64,000 nucleotides of DNA. Source: Climacteris rufus (taxonomy: Eukaryota; Chordata; Aves; Passeriformes; Climacteridae). Below, one piece after another: positions 25,312 to 38,600 of the stretch (position 1 is its first letter; every line of letters starts with the position of its first letter). The position numbers were made by a program, and so were the translations under genes. The notes under the pieces were generated by a model that was not told the origin of the DNA, did no database searches, and saw nothing but the letters and a program-made list of their open reading frames with translations. The stretch spans positions 1 through 64,000 of the forward strand of contig VZRZ01007232.1 in NCBI GenBank assembly GCA_013398175.1, given 5' to 3'.

Positions 25312-25620
25312 TGTGGTAAAATCCCATATTGCCCTTGTGTTACCTGTACCCATATCTCAGATGCCATGTATGGCTATGCCCTGGAAAGCTCTTCCCCACT
25401 GGTCACTTTGAACTGTGCCATTCCCCATTGGGTGTTTCCTGATCCCATCTCCCTTTAAAAGAGCCCTGCAGGGCTTCTTCCTGGCTCTTGTCTTCTGGGT
25501 TACTCAGCCACCTGGATAACTCTGGACCCTCACAATGCAACACTGGACTCACAATAAACAGCTGTTATCCCGGAGAAGGGCCCTCTGTCTAAGCCTTTTA
25601 TTCTCGTCTACGCTACCACA
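25312..25620 (+). mobile_element. LTR of an endogenous retrovirus, probably solo
   Basis: The 309-base element starts TGTGGTA and ends TACCACA, a perfect 7-base terminal inverted repeat with the canonical TG...CA ends. Inside, in order, are an ATTGGG box (about 25427), a TATA-like TTTAAAA (25454-25460), a GC-rich R-like segment with GAGCCCTGCAGGGCTTC, and a polyadenylation signal AATAAA (25553-25558). A T-rich U5 closes the element. The following bases show no convincing primer-binding site or coding frame. No clean target-site duplication flanks it (TGAGC on the left, CCACG on the right). Either flanking sequence has mutated, or one side is retained internal sequence. The orientation is set by the TATA-to-AATAAA order. 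Confidence 0.75.
25454..25460 (+). promoter_or_regulatory. TATA-like box of the LTR
   Basis: TTTAAAA lies about 95 bases before the AATAAA signal, matching the spacing in the LTR at 18.1 kb. Confidence 0.45.
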
Positions 25621-28600
25621 CCACGCCTGGGGAAACTCTCATCCTAGAGGAGCCAGCAGAAACAGGTTATCTGTGGTAGCTGGGACTCTGTCCTTTGGGA
25701 GAGTTACACAACTCACCCCAGCAGGGATCACGCACACATAAAAGCGCTGTCGCTACCTCGAGAGCATTCCAGCCATTAGCATTTTACAATCCCACTGTTG
25801 CTTACACGTCTTAAGTCTTGAACACTTGTGCTGATGCTCAGTCTGTCCATTTCAGGCTGGGGACTGAGTCATCCATTGCTACACTCAAACCTCTCTTCTT
25901 CAGCCCTGCACTGACTCAGCCCATCCCTTTCCATGTCTCAATCATCCCCTCTCAAGCTCTATAACAGGTGTAAAACCTGCTTCAGCATAGCAGGAAACAA
26001 GTTCTTATGCTACCAGCTTCATCCTGTTCATATCACACACTGTGCTGCAATGATACCCATGCTTCCTTAAGTGCTTACTGAGCCATACAGAAATGTGGTA
26101 GATCACCCCCAGGTGTTCTGCTCACTCTTAAGTAATAGAAAGTATTGCTTTGCCCTAGGGAGTATTTATTTATTAACAGTTGTGGTTATTCCCTCTTTTG
26201 TTAGGCTCTAACTTTATGTGTAAACTGGTTCATGGGGTTTTGTGTATTTTATTGCACCATTGGGCCACCCACAACTAGCCCCTTGAGCTAAAAGGGTTTC
26301 AGATAACTCTTCCATAACAAGTAATTTCTTGCAATGAAGTTTTTCACTGTATCATGTCCTGCCACAAGACAGTTGGGAATGCCTTCCTCAGTCCTTCTTA
26401 AAAAGGTAGAGGCACAGACAGCCCATGGCTGGCCACAACTGCTGATGCATGCACAGGGTTTCGTCTTCTGGCCCGCTGGGACCCACCCTACCAAAATCCA
26501 CATGACAGCTGGAGCAGTAAAGTAATGCTTGAGCAAAACCAACAGCAGTGAGGTGTGGCTTTTGTTGGGATCGCTCACTTGGCTTGCAGCTCAGGAAAAA
26601 GGAAATGTCCGCTGATCCTTAAACAAGAGGTATCAGCCTGGGAGTCTTCACCACCTATCTGGCCTGCTTGCTTACAAGAGTTTTAGGGTCATTACACACA
26701 ATTCCCCTGTCAGCACAGTACATCCCACACAGAACAGCAGATGACATTTTAAATATTCCAGAGCTGTAGCAGGCAAACTTTATGTGCATTGTGAAATTTT
26801 ACTTCCTTTCCTGATGAACATTTTCCTAATGATATGTTTGCAGTGTAGGTATGGCTTTCTTTTACTAGGACAACTGAGCCTGTATTTTGCAGGCAGTGAT
26901 ACACTACAACAAAGAAAACCCTGAAAGACCTCTTTTCTCCCTAGGTGCACTTTTTAAATTATCTGTGAGAGAGAATGAGTTACAGTCCCTTTTCAGATAT
27001 GCTCATATGTTCCTTTATCTCTTCTCAAGAGCTGAGAAAGGAATAAAGATGTTTGAGCCACATTAATACCCTGTGCTGTTTGGTAGTACATTGTGCTTCA
27101 GGTTCCACAAATAGGATGTAACTGGAAACTCTGGTCTTCATACTGGCCTCCCACTATGGGAAATTAAAACTAAGCTTAACAAAGCTTGAAATAAATTTTT
27201 ATTGCTGCCTTTAGAACATACTTCTAAATTAACAGCCTTTTAATTCAATTGTAATGCTGGAAGAACAAGGTCTGCGTTGGTCACATCTGCTCGTTAAAGA
27301 AAATAAGAAAGCATTCTGGGGAAAGAAGATGTGGAATGAGTGTCCTTCCTGTGCCTTCAGTTCTTCTATCCATTCATTACACACCTCTCAAACGTGATAG
27401 AGACTCAGGCAGGTGAGTACCAACAGCAGTTCTTTCAGTGTACTGGCACCACTCACTCATCTCACCCCATGCTTGTGGCACTGTCCCTGTAGAAAAGCAG
27501 CAAATAATCAGGCTGTGAAAGACTGCACAGCACAGCACACACATGAGCAAAGAGAGATTCTGTGACATCCACTGCTATCGCTTGGAAAACACTGCCACAC
27601 AGAAATGCAGCACATGGATTCTTAGGGCAGTGCCGAGCTGAGCCAGAGTCCCCACACTCATCATAGCTATGTTGCCACTAAATGTGAATGTCCTGCAGAG
27701 ACACTCAGACACTTCTACACCTTGAGTCCCTTACTTTAAAAATTAAATGCTGCTTTTTTTCTCTGTTCAAGATGCCTTGTTCACTCCTCTTCATTTTCCT
27801 GCATAAAGAAAAGATACTTATCTTTTGTTGAAGTTATCTGAAAGGACAGGAAAATCTCTGTAAGACAGCAAAAATTCTGTGCTTCAATGTCATCCCTTAC
27901 TCTGAATATAGTCCTGTAAAAGACTGTTATAGCATGATGCATCATTTGCATTTCAAATTCCTGTTACAGAACCTTTGCAGCTAAAGGTAAAGGGTAGTAA
28001 ATGTAAACTAAGCAGCATGGTAGAGAAGCCTAAGGCTGGTTTCTGGAATTTTCACTGGAATTCAGGACATCTTGGGTAAGATTTCCTTTTACTGATGCAC
28101 TGTATATCCAATTGCAATTGTACAGAAAAAATCCCACGCATAGATATTATGTCACCCAGATTCTGTTATCTTTTATTCTTCTGTCATGAGAATAGGCAAT
28201 GTTTTCATCTTACTGACAGGAGGAAAGTGAGACTGTTGCATGACCATAACCACAACAGTGTTTCTTGTCGGTCCCTTGTCCCCAGTTCATTGCCTCCCAA
28301 GATATGATTTTAGCCCTTTGCTCATGCAGCCTACTTATTCAGATTTCCTCTCCTCAGTTTTGTGCTGTCATGTGTATACCTCAGCCATACATTCCTCACA
28401 AACCCTCTGCATCTTCAACCAGGCAAGGAAGAGAAAATGCCAGAACTCTTAGGGGAGATTTCGAGGATGGGTGTAAAAAGGTCACAGGCACAGCAGAGGA
28501 TCAGCAAAGAGCACAGGATCAGCACGAAATTTGTGCTGTCAGCCTGCAATCAGATGCTTTGTCTCAGCACACATCATACATAAAACCTCCTAAACTTAAG

Positions 28601-29984
28601 GCATCACTCTGCAAAGACAGAACAATCTGTGATTCTAAACATAATATAGCTGTGTCCTTTTTTTGGTATTAAAATAATAGCTATTTATGGTCATCCTCAT
28701 TTTATTTGCTTTCTTCTTTACACTAGTGTTTGTAAAAAATCAACATTGAACTAAAAATAATCTAATTTTTGACCCTATGAAAATGACAAGAAATTATAAC
28801 TGTGGTAGAGACATTTTATAAAAACTTGCGACAGCTAAAATGAGTGTACAAAAAACTCTTCTGAGTTAAAGAAAATTAGATGTCAATACATATTTGAATT
28901 GCAAATTCTTCAGTTCATATTTAATTTAATATTTAAAGTGAAACATATGATTGCATATTGGTTTTATTCAACATTTCTGGGGAAAAGCAATTAGTAAAAA
29001 TTATCAAACTGAAGATCAATTTACTTTTTCATTTTTTATTCAACTAAGATGCACCAGTGCATTAAAAACTGTTCTATAAGTATTTTTGGTTTAGAACAAT
29101 GTGCTTTGCTACTTATCTTACAGTAAATTCCTTTAAGTTGAGTATTCAAACTATGTTTTAATGTATAAGAAAACCTATTACCATAGAAGGTTTAGTCCAG
29201 GGAGATATGAGAATATTAACTTCTGCTTTACAAAGATATTAAGTTCTCTTCTATATCTTGGTAAACTGCAAAATAGAATGTAATTCTGGTATTAAAAATA
29301 CCATGAACTACTCGTATACACACCAGGTAAGAGAACATGATGGTCTTACTTGATACTGGGAAGAGCCACGCACACTTGCTCTAATAATGTGAATTGCAAA
29401 GAAGCTGTAGACATTCACTAATGTAGTTACATTATTAGCTTGCCAGGCAGAGCTGACTTGATGGTCATGAACTTCAGGGATGTCAAGGAAATGGAAAACC
29501 AATTTACTGGTTTTCAGCAGGAATACATAGACTTGAAAAGAGTTAACAATGACATCTTTTTAAGTTCTACCATTAAAAAGAAAAGGAAAGAATAGGTAAA
29601 ATAGGATCATTTCCAAATAGAAGAGAAGTGATAGACAGAGTTGTGCATTTAAAAAGAGCAGACTTGTTACAGACTTTAAAAAAACTTTGAGAGTAGAAGA
29701 TGAAGGAAATAGAACAGAAACATTTTCACACAAGAATTTGTCAATTCTGCCTTCCCTAAACATTTGGAAGTCAAATTGCACCCTTCAGCTGTCCATTTAG
29801 GATCTTGCCTCATTTAACTTTTGCTCAATGTATCTTCATTTAACTTCTTTTAATAAAAGCCATGGTTTGAGAACTCTGACTCTCACTGAGGAAAAGCTAT
29901 TTTATAAAAAGTTAATGCAATTAAAAATATTTACAAAAAAAGAAAATTTGAAAAGAAAATCCCAGAAAAATAGTAGCCCGAAAA
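25621..29984. other. No supported gene; LTR flank then AT-rich DNA
   Basis: The first 130 bases after the LTR have a composition like the LTR and carry an inverted copy of its last nine bases (25672-25680), so some could be element-derived. From about 26 kb onward it is ordinary sequence, very AT-rich at 28.6-29.3 kb. A stretch near 28150-28260 faintly recalls a MIR-type SINE core but is too weak to call. Confidence 0.4.
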
Positions 29985-30570
29985 TGTAGCCAGCATCAGC
30001 CAGAAAGAAGCCAGCTGGCCTCCAGAATGGTCAAGGGACATGATCCTTCCCCTCTATTCAGCACTGGTGAGGCCACGTCTGGAAAACTGTGTCCAGTTCT
30101 GGACTCTTCAGTAAGAGAGAAACATGAACATACTGAAGAGAGTACAGCAATGGGCCACAGGGTTGAGCGAGGGGCTGGAGCATCTTTCATTAGGAAAATC
30201 TAAGCGAGCTGGGACTCCTCAGCCTAGAGAAGAAAAGGCTTGGAGAGATCTGTTCAATGACATAAGAACCTGAAGGGAGAGTGAAGAGAAGATGGAACTC
30301 TTTCCAGTCATGCCCAGTGAGAGGGCCAGAGACAACTGGCACAAACTGGAACATAGGCAGTTCCCTCTGAGCATCAGGGAAAGTTTTTCTGTTGTGAGGA
30401 TGACCAAGCACTGGCACAGGTTGACCAGGCAGGTTGTGGAGTCACCATCCTTGAAGAAAAGAAGTCTCAACCTGTCCCTGAGCAACCAGGAGCACTAGGT
30501 GGCCCTGCTTGAGCAGGGGGGTTGGAAAAGATGTTCTCCAGCAGTTCCTTCTATCTTCAACCATCCTGCA
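29985..30570 (+). mobile_element. CR1 LINE, 5'-truncated, 3' region
   Basis: The CR1 consensus can be followed on the plus strand from the end of the ORF2 region. Blocks are GCACTGGTGAGGCCACGTCTGG, CTGTGTCCAGTTCTGGACTC, AGCGAGCTGGGACTCCTCAG, GAAAAGGCTTGGAGAG, GTGGAGTCACCATCCTTG and TGGAAAAGATGTTCTCCAGC. It ends near a degenerate AACCATCCTG tail. It is truncated at the 5' end, as is typical for CR1, and has small deletions and many substitutions, so it is an inactive fossil. Open frames on both strands here are incidental. Confidence 0.9.
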
Positions 30571-33335
30571 CTTCTCCTGTGAGAGATATTTCTAACTAAA
30601 TCAAATAGTTTTTTCCAGGTGTTGTGTTTTACACAGCAAAAAGAGGAAATATGCAACTGGCAGTTCAAATGTATTACTTCATTGCAAAGGTTTTCTGTGA
30701 GCGTAGTGTGATTTGGTGGAAGATGAAGTCCAAGTGTAAAAAAAATCCTCCCAGAATCTATTTTTAAGAGGGAAATTGGTTTGGGAGTATTTATCTTAGA
30801 AAATACAGCAGTCAGTGTTGGTACCTATTTAACGAAGAAATAAAGCAAAAGGCGTTAAAAACAATTACAGTGACTAAAAGACTTTGATTTACCCATTGAA
30901 AAAGATCAAGTTACTAAACAAAAATCAAGCATACATCTCATAATGTCTATTAGCCCTTTTCACATCTCCAAAAATGCAAGATTTTGCTGGAAGACCAACC
31001 CTGTCCTTTGATAGTTATTCATTACAATATGCTGCAAAGTTCTGCTGCAAGAAGGTGCTGCTATAGTGTGACCTTCTTCCTGTTAAATAATGCCAAAACT
31101 TAAGTAATGTACTTGTTCAAACTTCTAAATTAATGAAATCCAAGCACATTTTCCAAATTATTATATTAACTTATGAGACCAAGAACTCTACCATAACAGT
31201 GCTCTGCGGTGTATTGTAATACAGCCTCATTACTGGAGGACCAGGAGTAGGAAATTGCATGGCAAATTCTGACATAAAAAAAAAAATCCAAATCAAATAT
31301 CTGAAATCTTCTGGAAAGCAGATTCAACTGTTTCCTACAAGGTAATAGCTGATGCCCCCTCCACACACACGCACGCATTGCTCCATCTAAGATTTTTGTC
31401 AGTTCTTTTCTTGAATATCATCAAATGGCACCAGCTCACAGCTTCTCTGTGAAATCTTTAAGCCTGAAAGTTCTTTTTTCTGCTGTGACTTCTCTGTACT
31501 CTGTGCAGGTTCTTTGATTTATGCCATCAGATATGAAATCTGAATCAGGGCTAGTCTATGCAATAACCTAGTTCCTGCAAATATAGCTTTTCCAAACCGA
31601 TGAGTTAGCAGCCCAAATGCACAGGGAAAAAAATTAAAAAGGAAATACAAAATCTAAACTAGCTTGTTTCTTTAAAAAAGAAGTCACACTAGGAAAAATA
31701 TAATCTTCTCTATTTCCTCAGTTATATGGAATCCTGAGAAAACATTTAAACTTACCAAAACTCTGTTATTTAGAACTGTTGAATGACAAAACTGCTAAAG
31801 TGATCTTTCCACCTTGCTTCCTATGGCCTATAGCTTCCCTTCCCCCTCAGCAGCACTATTTTAAGAGCCAGGCTGTCTTCAGCCAAATTCTAAACCATAA
31901 TCTCAAGTTAGCACCAATATACCCCACTGGCATATCCACAAAATTAAGTAGAAATTTACATGAACTAGGTCACTATTTCTTTCATGTAAGAATATCAAAA
32001 TACAGCTTACCAAAATTTTGTCAAGATTACTTTCAAGTAGGATTTAAAAATTACCCCAGCTATGCATTGCCATTCTGGGACTAAACCCCAGACCTGAAAT
32101 CAGTTTGTTGAAGTATGATTTCAGAATGCCTTACAGAAACAGGCAACCCTTTTTCTTTTCCAAACTACTCAATACACATTTCCACACGTTCCACAGTACC
32201 ATACTGCTTCTTCTTTCTCCAGATAGCAAAGTATCAGTTTTCACATTTTGTTCCTCTGGCATCTTCTTGAAGAGGCTAGCTCAGTGAGTGGCACACCCCA
32301 ATATCTAATTTGTTTAACACTCTCATCATTTATTTCATTCCATTTTCTTTACATTTGCATCTATATAAGGAGTGTTCAAGCAGCTCCTATACATATATTA
32401 AAGTGTATATCATTGCAATGATCCTAGGCCAAAGGTGTTATCAAATCATCGCTCTAACAATAATCTCCTTCACATTTGTGATTAAATTAAAAGGTAGTAG
32501 ACATAAGTAAGATGGGGAAAAGTAGCTCAGTTATCTGATTTTTAAAAGCTTGTGCATGCTTTGCAAGAAAGCCATTTGGCTGCTCATTTAGGGAGAACTT
32601 CTCAGAGGTAATTACTCCACATGCTCTGCCACATTATTCCTCCCTTAAGACTCTTCAAAACACAAGGGTTGTTGTTCTTGATGCCAGCCCAAGGGCTTCA
32701 GGAGTTGTTGTCTCTACAGAAATGTGCTGTGGTCTGTATGCTGGAGTCTGTGAGTGGAAGGCCCATTAGTTCCTAGGAGAAAATTTCAGGATGTTACTGT
32801 CATCAGCAAATGGAAAAAGAGGATACTTTTTCTTTGGGTGTTTTTTCAGCCTCTATCAAAAGTAAGTGGGAACTAATGCAAAATGATCAACTAGTATTTC
32901 CATTTAGAGAACTGTCAGCAGACTGGTTTGCTTCTACTTCCAAAATGCTTGTAGTTCTCCCAAAATGTGAATAAAAAGAGCCAGAGGCAGATTTTCCTCA
33001 GCAGTAGAAAAAAGAGCAAAAGATGAGAATCTTGAAAGCCCCAGAATCTGGAGAAGAGAGCAGTGTTGGGTAGAGATAAAGGGAGAAGGGCAGGCAGTGC
33101 CAGAACCTGCACAGCAATGAGAAACGGGAGGAGGAGAATGTTCAGCAAAGGCTCTTGAACAGGTTGGGCAGGGGCAAGAATCCAAAGGCAAACTGGAGCA
33201 ATTACTTCTTCATCAAATCTCAATCCTGGGAAAGCTGAAAGCAGTGTTGTACCTAAATCCAGCTGGCAGAAGGGATGGAGCAATATGCTCAGGTGGTCAG
33301 GGTGGACAACTGAGATGGCAGACAGCAGGGAGAGG
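30571..33335. other. No supported gene or repeat
   Basis: AT-rich sequence with only short open frames. The largest, 209 codons on the minus strand (32915-33544), runs into the next interval and is leucine- and serine-rich with no recognisable family. Its length is partly produced by the local duplication at 33336-33441. Confidence 0.45.
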
Positions 33336-33441
33336 AAGAGATGACCAGAGAAGGCTTGTGCAAGCAGGAGGCAGAGAGATACAGAAGAGATGACCAGAGA
33401 AGGACTGTGTTCTTGTGCAAGCAGGAGGCAGAGAGATACAG
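33336..33441. repeat. Local tandem duplication, units of 49 and 57 bases
   Basis: Unit 1 (33336-33384) and unit 2 (33385-33441) both start AAGAGATGACCAGAGAAGG and end GCAGAGAGATACAG. Unit 2 has eight extra bases (TGTGTTCT) and one substitution near position 20. The near identity points to a recent event. Confidence 0.95.
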
Positions 33442-36400
33442 AAGAGATGTAGATTTGGATCATAATGGAGATTGGGAAATAAGGCAGCAGTGGGTTAAAT
33501 CTGACAGACAAGTTATAGAAGCGTTCACCAAAGGACACTTGCACAGTTTTGATGATTTGTGAGTGGTCAGGCTTATTTCAACCTTAGCTCATAAGATGGA
33601 TATTTTGAACTTCCAGTGTGAATAACTGACTAAGCATTTCCAGATTTGGTCATTAAAGCAGATCATGCTTCTTAGCTCTCTTGAATGCTATTACATTAAG
33701 TGGATTACTGGGGAAATAAATATGGAAGCATTTCTGCAGCCATAAATATCTCTAAAATGTGGAGATGAGCTTTTGAAAAGTTTGCAATCTGCCTAATTCA
33801 AACGTGGTTTATGATGCCTGCATTGACACTGCGCATTATAAGCACTTTAAAAATGATACTTAAAGAAAGGCAATGTCAATATTATCCTCACCAATGCAAA
33901 TCCTCAAAGGGACTAAGTTTTCCTGTACACTAATCCAGATGTTACTCAGTTTCTGGTTAAGCCAGCTGATGTTTCATTCAGGTTTGTGATAGCCTGTCTT
34001 TGTAGTGCCAGAAGAGTTTTTGATTACCACATGGTTGGCAAGTGTGTAATACTCATTAAACAAACACACTTTTGAATTAGTTAGTACACCTGCTGTCAAT
34101 ACGCACTATATCTGTATGGCTTTTTCATTAGATTTTCTGGGACATATGTATCTCAACAGCAGAAAAATCCTTCATCATTTTAGCTGGAAGGACAAATGAA
34201 CAGTTTATTACAGGAAAAATGCATTCATGAACTCTATAGACAATCATGCAACTTATCCAAAAAAGCACTAATAGCCCAAACCCCAACTGAGCACAGACTA
34301 TATAAGCGAAGATAGTAGCTCCACTAGTCAGCAGCAGCAGTAGTTCTGTAACAACTAACACAAATCAATTTCTCTCTGCTTCTGATTCCTGAAGCAACAA
34401 ACCACAACTCTCCAGAAAAAAAAGGAAAAACATATATATACTCTTGACAGATAAATTCTAGTAAAAGTTTGTCTGAAACAAATAAGGAAGAATGGGGATA
34501 AATTTTGCTATTATTTTCCTCCTGCCTTAAATATACCATGCTTGTTTATAAGTGTAATTTCCAGAGGAAGAAGTGCATGTTATTTCAAACTTATTTTGTG
34601 AACTAGACAGACAGCATGGAAATAAAATTGCAATAGGCAAACTCACTCAGAAAGTCATAATTTTCAAAAGGATGACTAAAAGCATTTTCTCCAACTGAAA
34701 ACTGATGGAAGCTTATGAAACACACAATCTAAATTGGGGAAAGACCTTGAGATTTGCTACAGGCTTTATTTCCCCATTCCTTCTTCATTGTGCTGTCACA
34801 GAAAGAGTTAGGGCTTCTTTCACCACAGAAGAAACAACAAAGGATTTGGGATAAATAACCAGATAGTTTGTTGCTTTTTTGGGATTTGGGAGCATCTTTA
34901 TTTCTGAAAAGAGGCTGTTCCATTGTTTAGTGTGCCCTGGAAAACTGGTGGGAGAGCATTATTGTGTAAATTTCCATATGGTGTTTAGTCTGCCCTTTTC
35001 AGGAATTCATTTGCTGCTTACATTCATTTATGTTTCAATCACTCATTCATGTACTATAGAGTGTTATCATCCTCTCCCCACCCTCAAAGGATTGCCTTGT
35101 GTAGCTAATGCAATCAGTACTTCAGTCTGAGGGGATAAACTCTATCTCACACTTCCTATTGTTTTGTGGTTGATTTGATTTTATCTCAAACTACAGACAT
35201 ATCAAGCAATATTTTGTCGTCTGTTTGACAGCTCTATTGCTGGATTTCTTTTTCCTTCTTCATTATTTGGACTGGAACCACTATTTATTTTCATTTCCTA
35301 ATTAGTGTTCAGCTGACCCACAGTCATGTTTTAGATGTGACAAGAGTTATATTTATTTTTTCCTCATCCAGACTGTAACTAATTTAAAGTGGTAATATTT
35401 GTGCCAGTCAAAGACACCGTTGATAATAGTTTAGTAATAAATATTCATAATTAACTTACTGCATAAGCTGATTTCAGATGTAATTAAATTGGCTTAACTT
35501 TTAACATATGATTCAACGTGTTTATACTGAACACTAGCAGTTGAGTTTCTACTAAATAAGAGGCAATCAACCGAAGTGAAGCCCCACTAAAACTCTTTTG
35601 TATTAAAAACAGGGAAGACAACAACCAGGCACACAACTTCTAAAAAATTAAATTTTATTTTATTCTGAAGCACATACTTTCTAATAAAAAAACCACTATG
35701 CTAAGTTAGTGCTGAAGAATAAGGCTGCTCTTCTGAAGCATTTTTAGAGACAGTAAGCTGTAGTCACTTGTTCATAAGCATACACATTCTTATTCAGTAT
35801 ATCTGAATTTTCCCTAACTTGGTGAAGAGACAAAAATGGCAATAAGGCTGATTTTATTTTAGTATTCTTCAGTTCATTTTGACATGCTTGTGCCTCTTCT
35901 TGTCTCCTGTCTAAGGAAACAGCAGTGGGCTGCAACTCTGAGCAGCAGAATTCAGGAGGAGACCCTACAGCCATCCAAGAGAGAGGTACCACCCTATTCT
36001 CCACACTTTCTAAAGTATATCAGGCCTAAATATCTAGATGTTCACAACAAGAAGTGTTTTGACTCCAGATTTTTAGGACAGATCCTGGGAAGGATAAATG
36101 TGCTATTGAGGGAGTTCTTGTTTGTCGGTGTTTGATGGCAATGTCACACATTGAGGAAAGCAAGTTTTATTTGTTTGATTTAATAAATTTTGACAGTTCT
36201 TTTTCAGATTACTTTCTCAACAGTTCAACTTTATCACTCTTGATAATCAGAACTATGATGCAACTACAATAAATTTTCTTGGTCTTTATATTGAAATGAT
36301 ATATGTCTATCTCTAAAGCTGTGAATGAACTTTGCGTCTCAAGAGAGGAGAAAGGAAACATTTGACTTGTGAAAAATCAACATGTTCCAATAACATTTCG

Positions 36401-38600
36401 CTTTTTATTGCAAAATATCTGTTTGCCATTGGAATTATTAAAGGTGATACCATAATGAATAAATGAATAATTTTCTTTCATGTCAGATGAGTCTGTTTAA
36501 AGAACAACACTCAAAATCACCTACCTGCATACACATTCATATTTCAGTTGTGGAACCAACCAATATTATTGTTTCTGCAATTTTGCCCACTATTTATTTC
36601 ATTTACCATAAAAAGGAGTGACAAAAGGTGAAGAGCTTTATCACTGTGTATCCAAATACATCTTTCCTGTATAACCTGAGATTTGCCTCCCTGCTTATGT
36701 GAACCACATTTATGTGTGTTTATGATCCAAAGGATTTTGAGAAGCCATGGATGAAAGATTTATAGAAGCACTGGCTTAGTACAGAAATGCAGCCAAATGT
36801 CAAGGCAGGTTACTTTTGCACCCATCCGAGGAGTATCAGCACAGGAGAACATTGACCACGGATTTTGGCTAGTTTTCCTCTTTTGGCATCTCATTCCTGG
36901 CCTCCATAACATGCAGTTAGGGATTTTTCTGACTCCAGCACAGCTCTTCTCAAGGTGTGAAAAGTATGCTGCAGTCAGCTTTGATATGAATAGACCACTA
37001 AGATAAAAGGCCAGAGAAGAGTGGGAGTCTATTTTAAATTAATGCAATTTAAGCCAGTGGCAGTAAAAATCTAGGGTTAAGCATCTGGGCTAGTTAGCTT
37101 GGTAGCCAAGCCAATAAATCCATGGGGTCTGCAGCTCCAAAGCTGGTTCTGTCAGAGCAGCAGAAGAGGAACCAATCTGAGTACAGACTGTTGTGAATGC
37201 AGGACTTATTTGGATGTTAAATGTTAAGCTGGAATATACTGTCTAATGGAAAAAATCTGTCATTTGCTGTTGAAATTAAGGGACAAGCATACAGCAGGAA
37301 ATAAATAATAAAATTACTTGGTGGCCTAAGCTAAGCTTGTTTTGGCTTAAATTGCAGTAATAAAAATGTCACAGGTGAGGGAGATAAAATTATCGTCCAC
37401 ATTTTAGAACAAAATATGTTCAATCAAAAATCAAGACATCTGTTCTATTATTGCTATTTCCATCTTCAAACCACGCTGCTCCTTTATAAATCAGCCAGAG
37501 CAGAGAAAAAAAACATAGCAATATATTGTATTCTTTCCTTGTCAGGACCTGTTCGTTTTTTGACTGTGTCAAATCCTGTCATTTAGTATCTGGGTTTTTT
37601 TATATATATTTAGTACATGAGTTTGATGCTTTTGTGTGAAACTGTTTTCATTTTGTGCTGTCTAGTATAATATCTGGAGTCATGCTTCAGTTGTTGTGAA
37701 TAAAGATTTACTGGGGAATGCTCAAATAAGGAAAGGCTGTCATGTTGCGGTGACAAATCTAATGTGTGAAACAATCATGTCCTTGTAAAAATGAAGATTT
37801 ATGTAGATATAGTATCTTTAGTTACAGAAATTATATTGAAAGCTATTTCAGGACAGCTGCTATCCAGAAAGCCTTTTCCTACTTTCTTGCTTCATGGGAA
37901 TGATTGTAATTTTCCTTTAAAATAGTCTTTTTTTTTTTTTTAATTTTTATACCAAGTACACATGAATACACAGAGTCTGAGTCACATTGAGTAAGATTAT
38001 GTTTTGCCCAATTTTCTCTGCCTTATTAACAAAGAAAACAAGTTGTTTCTGAATATAGGTTTAAACCACTCAAGGCAAACCATGACCAGTACCAAGGCTG
38101 CCTAAAGAATGCCCAAAGGTCTGGTAAGTAGTTTAGGGTTTAGATCAGTGGAAGTCAGCCAATTAACTCCTTAACAGTCTGGAATAATTTTATGAGTACA
38201 ATTCATTTACAACATAAACAAATCTGTCTGTTGCAGAAGTTGTTGTTATTCTTTAATGACTTACCTAAGAAAGTATACTGATGTACAGCAATGTGAATGT
38301 TCTGACACAAAAATTGTGTTAGCTTTTCCTTTTTGAGATTAATAGTTAATAACATTTAAATAATTGGACTATGTGTGCTGAACTATAGGAATATTTGATT
38401 GCAGAGCTGATTGAGACCTTCCATTTCAGAGCACAGACATCTGAAGTACACTGATTCACAAGAGAGTGCAACTACACTAAACATTAGTTGATGTTTCTAA
38501 GAAAGCAACTTATTTCTTTTCTGCACAATGTGAGAGATTTTTGCCTATGGAATATATCTAGCAAGGGAAATAGGCCAGAACACAAAAGGCCTATCTACTG
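33442..38600. other. Repeat-poor AT-rich stretch, possible conserved non-coding DNA
   Basis: About 5 kb without any recognised LINE, LTR or long simple repeat except a T run of 14 at 37928-37941. Several sub-stretches (33700-34120, 34880-35520, 36380-36500, 37200-37500) are rich in TAAT, ATTA, CATAAATAT and TTGCAAT-like words, as in vertebrate developmental enhancers. No coding frame is supported. The enhancer reading is an impression, not a demonstration. Confidence 0.3.

Noticed and set aside
28150..28260. Possible MIR-type SINE core
   Set aside because: Only a loose resemblance around a TTTTCATCTTACTGACAGG stretch. Too short and diverged to call by eye.
32915..33544. Longest open frame, 209 codons, minus strand
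   Set aside because: Leucine/serine-rich with no recognisable domain, no exon-like boundaries, and partly built from the local 49/57-bp duplication. Consistent with a chance frame.
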